Assembly (NCBI GenBank): GCA_022710665.1
Contig: JAKLGN010000005.1
Coordinates: forward strand, 1 to 24,118
Reading direction: 5' to 3'
DNA from: Methanoregula sp.
GTDB lineage: Archaea > Halobacteriota > Methanomicrobia > Methanomicrobiales > Methanospirillaceae
DNA length: 24,118 nt
The notes under the pieces were generated by a model. It had not been told where the DNA came from, ran no database searches, and saw nothing but the letters and a program-made list of their open reading frames with translations. Positions 15,450 to 21,706 of this stretch are shown here, piece after piece (within the stretch, counting starts at the first letter, position 1; each line of letters starts with the position of its first letter). The translations under genes and the position numbers were made by a program.

Positions 15450-16119
15450 CTTCCGGCCTCCCGGCAACCGGGACTTCGTCCCCTTGGGTACACCGGCTTT
15501 GATGCGAAAGGTAATAGAACTATTTTTTTCCTGACGGGCCGTTCTTTGTAATCAGGAGAAATGAATCGAACAGGGTTCGTTATCTTTCAGCTCTTTTTAG
15601 AAATCATGGCATAGAGGCTGCCAGGGACTCCGTTCGTCTGTTGCTCCCGTCACGGTGGCAGCCAACGGATGGCGATAATCACTAAAGAACGTTATTCGCA
15701 ATTTCCCTCTTGAAAAAAGGGCAACCCTATCGCATTTTCCCACCTGTTCCCGATGGAGGCCGGGATTGCGAAAACGGGGTCGACCAAGGAAAAAAAGAGA
15801 AGTTTCTCAGAATAATGTATTAAACAACAGTGATTTTTTTTTTTAGATTTTTCACGTTCTCTGGCAGTTGCGATCAACCACGCCGCCATGGATGGGCGCC
15901 CCGGCGGCGGATCAAGAGCCTTGAACATACAAAAAACACGGAACTGCCCCGCCAGGTCCCGCTAGGGGCCCTGGGCCGGGGAGGCCCCGGATCTCAGCGA
16001 TTTTCATAATTCCGGTGTGAACTCGGAAACGTTCATGCCCGTTTCCAAAGAGCAGGTCTTTTTGTTTTTTATGGGTAAGACAGCATGTCCACTCACCAGA
16101 CGAAGACCAATGCTGAATT
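15450..16119. other. long intergenic stretch with GC-rich hairpin
   Basis: About 670 bp without a convincing gene. Notable parts: T-runs at 15522-15528 and 15834-15843; and the GC-rich block at 15955-15990 in which GGGGCC (15965-15970) pairs with GGCCCC (15983-15988). A 78-codon minus frame at 15692-15928 has low complexity and no start signal. No tRNA fold seen. Confidence 0.4.
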
Positions 16120-16443
16120 TCACGAAACCTTGTCCGCCACCAGTTCCGCAACAATTTTCTTTACCACTTCCCGTATCTCCGGGTCATGTAAGAGCAGTTC
16201 GCGAAGTATTTCACGCTCATTGAATATCCGCTCTTCTTCTGTCATTTCGGATGCATCGAATTTGCCTTTGTCAATCAACCCCTGTGTTGCAACACGCGCA
16301 CGCTGGAGAGATATGTTGCAGGATGCAGCCAGCCGTTCCAGAAATCCTGCGAACAATTCGACAGGTATTGCGTTGGGTTCCACGTCCAGACGGGTAAATT
16401 CCCGGAAAACCACGTCCTCGTCAGGAGTCAAAGGTTCGTCCAT
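16120..16443 (-). CDS. 107-residue helical protein of unknown function
   Basis: An acidic, helix-rich cytosolic protein without Cys-pair motifs or membrane segments. The middle (SLQRARVATQGLIDKGKFDA, then EMTEEERIFNEREILREL) reads as two long amphipathic helices, and the C-terminus VKKIVAELVADKVS as a third. I do not recognise it; it could be a small adaptor or antitoxin-like protein, but no partner gene is beside it. A TATA-like box 27-35 nt before the ATG and the lack of a Shine-Dalgarno suggest a leaderless mRNA. Repeat element copy 3 ends ~70 bp upstream, next to this promoter. Confidence 0.55.
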   Translation of the reverse strand: MDEPLTPDEDVVFREFTRLDVEPNAIPVELFAGFLERLAASCNISLQRARVATQGLIDKGKFDASEMTEEERIFNEREILRELLLHDPEIREVVKKIVAELVADKVS

Positions 16444-16469
16444 GGTTTAACGTTCTGTGTGCAGGAACC

Positions 16470-16478
16470 TAAATATGC
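16470..16478 (-). promoter_or_regulatory. TATA box of the 107-residue gene
   Basis: Minus strand GCATATTTA, 27-35 nt before the ATG at 16443, which puts the transcript start at or near the start codon. The repeat element boundary lies 36 bp further upstream. Confidence 0.4.
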
Positions 16479-16513
16479 TTGCTGGAATTCTGAATAATCC
16501 TTATAAAAAAAAA

Positions 16514-16804
16514 GGTATAGTCACATGTCAGCGACATATTTCTCTCTTTGACGGATGCCCCCCCTTGCTCCTGCCCTGCCCCCGTTGGGGAAGGGGCGCC
16601 CCCGATTCTTCTTAATTATCGGGATTCCTAATCCTGGTACTACAACGTCATCGCAATCGGGGCGCCGTAGCGGCGGAACGAAGCCACGGGAGCGTTATCC
16701 ATTATCAGGAATACTTTTTTGATCTGAAATCAGGAACAATACGCTGGCGATATTTTCCCCTCGTAAATTCCCGAATGAGTTGGTAGGTAACATGGCACTA
16801 TACC
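16514..16804 (+). mobile_element. MITE-like repeat element, copy 3
   Basis: 291 bp with the best terminal inverted repeats of the family: GGTATAGTCACATGT at left and ATGGCACTATACC at right (inverted: GGTATAGTGCCAT). Runs of nine A before and seven A after flank it, a possible target duplication at an A-tract. It contains ATGTC/GACAT and GGGGCGCCCC-like palindromes, so an RNA copy would fold. It carries the same frame as copies 1 and 2 near its right half (ending SGILF), but the frame is broken by a TAG near the left end and by one extra C in a C-run. No transposase. Confidence 0.88.
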
Positions 16805-16934
16805 CAAAAAAATTGGGTGAAGCGGTATTTAATGCCTGAATCATAGAAGCATTCGTCGCTTTTTAAGACAGAAAATGCAGAACCAAAGGTGGAAAAGTAC
16901 ATCTGTCCGGGACCAGAAAGCGCCGGCACATTGG

Positions 16935-17060
16935 GGGTTTGCCCCACTACTGGCACGCCCCGATTACGATAGCGCGATAGTATTGGGACCGGGATGTAAA
17001 ATTACCGAGGAATCGCATGCGCCCCCGCACTTTGGGCCGCGGGGGTGAAGCAACGCGATG
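16935..17060 (-). mobile_element. degenerate repeat element remnant, copy 4
   Basis: Plus-strand GTTTGCCCCACTACTGG, then ACGCCCCGATTACGATAG, then ATAGTATTGGGACC follow in order the core of copy 2 (TTTGCCCCACCGCTACGG, GCGCCCCGATTGCGATGA, GTAGTACCAGGATC). It lies in the opposite direction to copy 3, only 130 bp away. The ends are no longer recognisable. Confidence 0.45.
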
Positions 17061-17283
17061 GATGATTATTAACCTTGAGTGTTCCGGGACCCTGTTGATA
17101 CTTTACCAGAAAAAATGGTCAGGACCTGCAAGGATGAGGCTCCCTTACCATGGTGGCGGCTTCTGCTCTCTTGTATCATAACCAGCGGGGCAAGGATACC
17201 GGATTTTTTTTGATTCCTGGTACCCGGATGGGAAGATTCCCCCCCGCAGAGGTTACGTTACCGTGTCTGCCGTTGAACGGGGA

Positions 17284-17306
17284 AACGGGTTGCGAAATAA
17301 CCCGTT
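17284..17306 (-). terminator. 8-bp hairpin downstream of herA
   Basis: AACGGGTT (17284-17291) and AACCCGTT (17299-17306) form a perfect stem with a 7-nt loop, ~85 bp past the herA stop, followed on the minus strand by TTTCCCC. A second dyad, GGTTCTGA (17354-17361) with TCAGAACC (17391-17398), overlaps the herA stop itself. Together they suggest a structured 3' end for the nurA-herA mRNA. Confidence 0.4.
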
Positions 17307-17390
17307 GAAAAGAGAGAATATCCCGGCCCAACAGCCCGGTTCTCACCAGGTCTGGTTCTGAAAATCCGATAGGATCGCTCCTGATACGGA

Positions 17391-19010
17391 TCAGAACCCA
17401 GTCGCAAGGCCTGCATGGATATCCTTCTTCTTTACGGTATTGAGCGTGGCGACATAATCCTCGTACCGGTGAATACGGGTGGAGACCGGGAACGGGATGC
17501 CGATGGTGGAGATGATCGCCTCGCCCCGGTCAAGGGTCTGGATCTCGATCTCCATCCTGCTTAAGTCCTGCTTGGCGCTGCCCATGATGATCTCCCGGTC
17601 GCCCCGGTCGCCAAGGCCCATGACCACGAAGGTGTTGATCTGGGCGAGCACCTTCTGGTCAATATTCTTTGGCTGCTGGGTGATGACGCAGAGGCCGACA
17701 CCGAACTTTCGCCCTTCCATCGCGCACTCGCGGAAGACCTGGGTGGAGGAACCGCCGCTCGCGAGCACCCTCTGCGCCTCCTCAATGGTGATAAGAACCT
17801 GGTGTCCTGCTTCCTGCTTCTCATCAATGCCAAAGCCCCGCGCTTCGGAACGGTGCTTCTCCATGATCATGCGGGTGATGACCGAGAGGACAAAGAGCTC
17901 GCTCCGCTCCCCCATGTCCGGGATATCGATGAGTACAACCCGGTTCTCGTGCAGGTTCTTTAAAATCTCCGGCACTGAGGAGCCCTGCGGCCGGAAGAAA
18001 GCGGCATTGCCCTTGACCAGGTTCTCAAGATAGCGCTGGATGACCCGTACCGGGCCGCCCATGGAGTTCCGGATCATCCATGAGAGGCTTCCTTCCCGGA
18101 TCCCGAGGGCGGCCGGGTCCTTGATAGGGAAGATCTCCGGGTCGATACTGGCAAAGTACCCGATGACCTCCCGGCCGGAGACCCGGGAAAATGCCTCAAC
18201 GATGTCGTACTGGGGGCCCGAGAGGTCGTGGAGGATCGCAAGGTCGCTGATCCGGAAATCGTCGTACTCGAGGTTCAGCCGGTTCATGGCGTACTTCTTC
18301 CGGTCGGCCTCGCTCCGGATGGTGAAGATGGCAAGACCGTCCCGGCCGTTCGTGAAATGAACGAGCCCCTTTGTCGGGTCACCCGTGGACGATTTCCCGC
18401 CGCTGACATACTCGCCATGCGGATCAACGATGAGCAGACCGAACTTCTGCTCCTTCATGCACGAGGCGCAGAAGGTTTTCATGAAATTGGATTTGCCCAT
18501 GCCGGTTGTAGCAAAGACGCCCATGTGCTGCGGGAGAACTTTTGCCGGGATTCTTACCGCAACGTCGCGGATAATGTCCTGGCCGCTCCGCATGAACCCG
18601 ACCTCGATCTCGCCCATCTGTTGGGTGAGGAAGCGGAAGTCCCCGGCAGTCGGATTAGCGACCGTGGAGAACTTGGAGGGGATGGTGCGGGGCTTATGGA
18701 ATCTGCCATTGCTGTCAACAAACCCGAGCGGGACTGCATCGACCGTGATGAAAACATCCTCCCCCAGACCATAGAACTGTTCGGCATACGCCCGGGTGTC
18801 CCATTTTGGGTCAGCGAAGTTGGAGTCATGCGAAAGGTCGGTTATCTTTGCAAAGAAGGTGACGCCCTTTGTTGTATCCACGATCTTTTTTATGTCCCCG
18901 ATAAAGAGCGTCTCCCCATGGGGGGCGATGAAGCGGTAGGCAAGGACGCTCCTGCCGATAAGCCGGTACTTGGATTTGTCATGTGTTTCAGTATCGCGTA
19001 AATTCATCAT
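17391..19010 (-). CDS. herA: HerA-type DNA translocase/helicase
   Basis: 539 residues; a hexameric FtsK-like ATPase that pumps duplex DNA and works with NurA for 5'-end resection in archaeal recombination repair. An N-terminal HAS-barrel-like domain covers ~15-130. Walker A GVFATTGMGKSN is at ~164-174, Walker B VLITIEEAQ at ~405-413, and EGRKFGVGLCVITQQP holds the sensor/arginine-finger region. The frame can be extended to 19034, but GGAGAT sits 6 nt before the tandem ATGATG at 19010/19007, inside the nurA end, so I chose 19010. It overlaps nurA by ~20 bp, giving coupled translation of the two subunits that bind each other. Confidence 0.93.
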   Translation of the reverse strand: MMNLRDTETHDKSKYRLIGRSVLAYRFIAPHGETLFIGDIKKIVDTTKGVTFFAKITDLSHDSNFADPKWDTRAYAEQFYGLGEDVFITVDAVPLGFVDSNGRFHKPRTIPSKFSTVANPTAGDFRFLTQQMGEIEVGFMRSGQDIIRDVAVRIPAKVLPQHMGVFATTGMGKSNFMKTFCASCMKEQKFGLLIVDPHGEYVSGGKSSTGDPTKGLVHFTNGRDGLAIFTIRSEADRKKYAMNRLNLEYDDFRISDLAILHDLSGPQYDIVEAFSRVSGREVIGYFASIDPEIFPIKDPAALGIREGSLSWMIRNSMGGPVRVIQRYLENLVKGNAAFFRPQGSSVPEILKNLHENRVVLIDIPDMGERSELFVLSVITRMIMEKHRSEARGFGIDEKQEAGHQVLITIEEAQRVLASGGSSTQVFRECAMEGRKFGVGLCVITQQPKNIDQKVLAQINTFVVMGLGDRGDREIIMGSAKQDLSRMEIEIQTLDRGEAIISTIGIPFPVSTRIHRYEDYVATLNTVKKKDIHAGLATGF

Positions 19011-20013
19011 GGTAATCTCCGAACAGGATCTCATAGGTCTGCCGATCGATGCCGGCCTCTGCCAGCTTCCCGAGCAGATCGCCCCGGACCTGCTCCATAA
19101 TCTCCGCGGTCAGGGCAACGGTGCGGTGGGCATCGAAAAGAGGGTACGGGTAGCCGGGGATCCGGCCGTCTCCGGAGCAGCCGGCGAGCCGGTTCATGAT
19201 CCCGGGTACTGAATCGTCCCCGATACCGGAGGGGATCTCGACCTTCAGCGGTCCCCGGGAACGCGGGTGGAGGCAGGCCACGTACATCTCGCCGTGCTGC
19301 CACTGGGGGAAGGCTGCATGGTCGAGGATGGCGGGATCGATTCTGATCCACCAGGGAGCCCGTATAGTGCAGGCCTGTGCAAGTCCGAAAACTGCGGGGA
19401 GAAGCGGGTAGCCGCCTCCCCACGTTGCAGCGGAGCGCTTGGAGATCCCCGCAAGGCCGATCTCTTTGTCCCTGCAGGCATGGATAATCCGTAGGAGGAC
19501 CGGGTTGTGGCTCTCGTGCGAGACCCGGAGCGGGCCGTCCCGCAGGAGAAGCGCCCCGGGTCCGAGGTCTTTTGCCATCGTTTCGGTCACCCAGTATTCG
19601 ACGGTGTCGCGGAGGATGCCGGCCGCCCGGGCCGTGTCTTTGTTTGCCAGCGGTTTTCCCGGCGGGTGGCCGAAGCATTCGGCATACAGGACCGGGAAGT
19701 CCTGGTTCTCCTCCTCCGGCCCAATCAGGGCAAAGGTCATGGGCGTGACCGAGCGCCGGGAGCGTTCCATGTTTACAAAGGTTGTCTGGGCTGCCCGGAC
19801 AACCGCGAGGGATATGCTGCCGGATTCTAAGAGCGTGACATTGGACCCGTCGACCGCACATACGTCGCCGGGAGGTGCGGGTGTGCAAGGAATAAAGTCG
19901 GACTTCGTTATGCCACAGGTCCTTTTGAATCGCTCTGCAAGGTCTTCCGGCACTGATGCCCGGATGCGGACGGCGGTCTCGCTGATTGCCCCATGGTATG
20001 CATTGTCCAACAT
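18988..20013 (-). CDS. nurA: NurA 5'-3' nuclease
   Basis: 341 residues, the partner nuclease of HerA. The catalytic metal site of the family is visible in VCAVDGSNVTLLESGSIS (Asp near residue 54) and LLLRDGPLRV (Asp near residue 158), with the aromatic WGGGYPLLPAVFG block later. The length fits archaeal NurA. Its own TATA box (CTTATATTCC, 20041-20050) lies 28-37 nt before the ATG, so the mRNA is nearly leaderless and the nurA-herA pair can be transcribed apart from rad50. Downstream it shares ~20 bp with herA. Confidence 0.9.
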   Translation of the reverse strand: MLDNAYHGAISETAVRIRASVPEDLAERFKRTCGITKSDFIPCTPAPPGDVCAVDGSNVTLLESGSISLAVVRAAQTTFVNMERSRRSVTPMTFALIGPEEENQDFPVLYAECFGHPPGKPLANKDTARAAGILRDTVEYWVTETMAKDLGPGALLLRDGPLRVSHESHNPVLLRIIHACRDKEIGLAGISKRSAATWGGGYPLLPAVFGLAQACTIRAPWWIRIDPAILDHAAFPQWQHGEMYVACLHPRSRGPLKVEIPSGIGDDSVPGIMNRLAGCSGDGRIPGYPYPLFDAHRTVALTAEIMEQVRGDLLGKLAEAGIDRQTYEILFGDYHDEFTRY

Positions 20014-20040
20014 TTCAGTTGATTCTAGGTTGGCATGTAC

Positions 20041-20050
20041 TGGAATATAA
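20041..20050 (-). promoter_or_regulatory. TATA box of nurA-herA
   Basis: Minus strand CTTATATTCC, 28-37 nt upstream of the nurA ATG, giving a leader of only a few nucleotides. Confidence 0.5.
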
Positions 20051-20191
20051 GGGGGTTGGGAGCGGGGGGAAACTAAGGACGAAACCCGTCATGCCATTGT
20101 CATACTTTTCGCAGCGGAAGCGGTTGCAGACCGGCAGGTTTCAGCAGGACCGTGTTGGGGGTTAAGGAGAACACGCATGATTACTGCTACC

Positions 20192-20581
20192 TTATTCGGT
20201 ATTTTTAAAATACCAGATCTTTCCATACCTCTCTTTTTTTTCTGCCAGGACCTTGTTTTTTACGCAGGTTCTCAGGTACGTCAGGAACATTTTTTTGGAG
20301 AAATCCGCGTTCTTCCAGGCAATGGTATCCATGCAGAACGATCCATGGAACATTCTCAGGTAGTTGTCCCGCCTTTTTTCCATCCGTTTTTCCAGGGTAT
20401 CGGTCTTTTGTGTTGTCCGCAGTGCATGGCTACTGATCTGGCCTGCACGACCGTATGGAATTGACCGGTCCGGATTTTTTTCATCCGCTTTCCACATATT
20501 TTTGCATCGTTTGCAATGGAATGTATCCAGGAGACTGTATACTTTCTCGCTGGCACAGAACGGGCAGCGGAAAGTTGTCAT
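20192..20581 (-). CDS. small zinc-ribbon protein
   Basis: 129 residues. The N-terminus shows FRCPFCASEK and FHCKRCKNMW, a CxxC-x14-CxxC zinc ribbon, then a basic, aromatic-rich helical part (MEKRRDNYLRMFHG, KKMFLTYLRTCVKN) ending RYGKIWYFKNTE, possibly nucleic-acid binding. The start overlaps the stop of the gene upstream by ATGA. AT-richer and different in codon style from nurA and rad50. GGTATTTT and AAAATACC (20198-20214), a perfect palindrome, fall in the last codons and may be part of a transcript end. Family not recognised beyond the ribbon. Confidence 0.75.
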   Translation of the reverse strand: MTTFRCPFCASEKVYSLLDTFHCKRCKNMWKADEKNPDRSIPYGRAGQISSHALRTTQKTDTLEKRMEKRRDNYLRMFHGSFCMDTIAWKNADFSKKMFLTYLRTCVKNKVLAEKKERYGKIWYFKNTE

Positions 20582-21072
20582 TTCTCTGGTACCCGAAGAG
20601 ATCCTGCATGCCGTTTTTTTGCGTATACAATAAGGCGGGTCAGGGCGGAAACGTAGGCACGACCGTCAGCACTTGTTTTTACACCGGACATTCTTTTTGT
20701 CAGGAGGTCATCGAACTGCGCTCTCATCTCCCCGGCTGGAGATTCGGGAATCACCGCAGTTATATCCTCAAAATTGCCGCTCTCGCATGCGCTCTCTACC
20801 AGAAGAATGATCCGTTGCTCTTCCATCGTTTTTGAAGAGATAGAGATGTTCTCACTCCCGTATGAAACTGAATGGAGGTGGTTCACCATTCTGAAATACC
20901 AGTCAGTAGTGAGGCTGTTCCCCCGTTTTTTTACCGTACGTTCACAGCATGCCCGTTCGAGGAGATTTTTCAGGGTATTTTCTGATTCTGCCGAAACCCA
21001 GGGCAGGATATGACTGGCTTTTCCGCTCTCAAGGGCCCGTTCTGCCGCGTTCATGAGCGGCCCCCGGTTCAT
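20578..21072 (-). CDS. DUF6448-like protein (tentative)
   Basis: 164 residues. The N-terminal GPLMNAAERALESGKASHIL with PWVSAESEN and the later DWYFRMVNHLHSVSYGSEN resemble the DUF6448 pattern (GPVVKAA..., then YFFETLVRLHR...GEGAPYTG) of ~200-residue proteins in bacteria and archaea. Here it lacks a signal peptide and the N-terminal HCD segment, and the C-terminal part differs. Cys-Cys at ~44 (ERACCERT). No catalytic motif known. ATGA overlap with the zinc-ribbon gene downstream. The start at 21072 is kept because the GPLMNAAE block begins 3 residues in. This match is by memory of the motif and needs a profile check. Confidence 0.5.
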   Translation of the reverse strand: MNRGPLMNAAERALESGKASHILPWVSAESENTLKNLLERACCERTVKKRGNSLTTDWYFRMVNHLHSVSYGSENISISSKTMEEQRIILLVESACESGNFEDITAVIPESPAGEMRAQFDDLLTKRMSGVKTSADGRAYVSALTRLIVYAKKRHAGSLRVPEK

Positions 21073-21131
21073 CGTGTTCGCCCCATGATCTTCACCCCGT
21101 TGGTTCCCCGGCAGCCTGTCGGAAAAAAAGA

Positions 21132-21485
21132 TTATTCTTCGTAGAGTATACGCAGCTTCTGTTCGATATGAGGTGAAATGGGGTAATAGTCCGGTATAGA
21201 AAAAGACCCGGTGCCCAGCCGTATTGCTTCCCGGATATCATCCTCACTGACAGCATGGTTCTCAAAATCCACAATTTCGTGGAAAAATATTCCGCCACCG
21301 CCATGGATTATCCTGCACAGCCAGCACTCCCGGTCGTCCGCCCTGATATAAAAATAGGATGAGCCGATCAGGCAATTATCATAATTTCGCACCTGTTTTA
21401 GGATCTGCTCGTATGGAGGTATCGCTCCCCCCGGCATCGTGTAGTGGGGCAGCGGATCTATTCCGGTTTTTTCTGCTTTCGGCAT
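21132..21485 (-). CDS. 117-residue protein of unknown function
   Basis: An acidic, soluble-looking protein with aromatic-rich strands (CLIGSSYFYIRADDRECWLC, RIIHGGGGIFFHEIVDF) followed by a helical part (SEDDIREAIRLGTGSF) and a C-terminal helix. Two nearby Cys (CWLC) could bind a metal. I do not recognise the family. It leads a likely three-gene unit: its TATA box is at 21567-21575, GGAGAT 9 nt before the ATG, and the next gene starts 59 bp after its stop. AT-richer than rad50, which ends 221 bp upstream. Confidence 0.62.
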   Translation of the reverse strand: MPKAEKTGIDPLPHYTMPGGAIPPYEQILKQVRNYDNCLIGSSYFYIRADDRECWLCRIIHGGGGIFFHEIVDFENHAVSEDDIREAIRLGTGSFSIPDYYPISPHIEQKLRILYEE

Positions 21486-21566
21486 GGCTCGTTCATCTCC
21501 CTCGTTTTTCCCTCCCAGCCGCGTATGGGTAGAGGCTGGATGTACGAAGGAAATATCTTTCCATAA

Positions 21567-21575
21567 TATTTATAA
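21567..21575 (-). promoter_or_regulatory. TATA box of the three-gene unit
   Basis: Minus strand TTATAAATA within an AT-rich stretch, ~85 nt before the ATG at 21485; predicted leader ~60 nt with GGAGAT near its end. It separates the three small genes from rad50 transcription. Confidence 0.5.
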
Positions 21576-21706
21576 TTAACTATTTAGAACTCCAATCCAC
21601 ATGATTATTGCGAGCTCCCACCTGCGGGAACATACCGGTGCATCTGAAAACCGTTTGGTATCCGGTCACCCGGATTCTCCCCCGCTCCCGGTGCTATCAT
21701 TATCCA

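Noticed and set aside
19011..19034. Longer herA start
   Set aside because: GGAGAT six bases before the ATG at 19010 decides for the shorter form.
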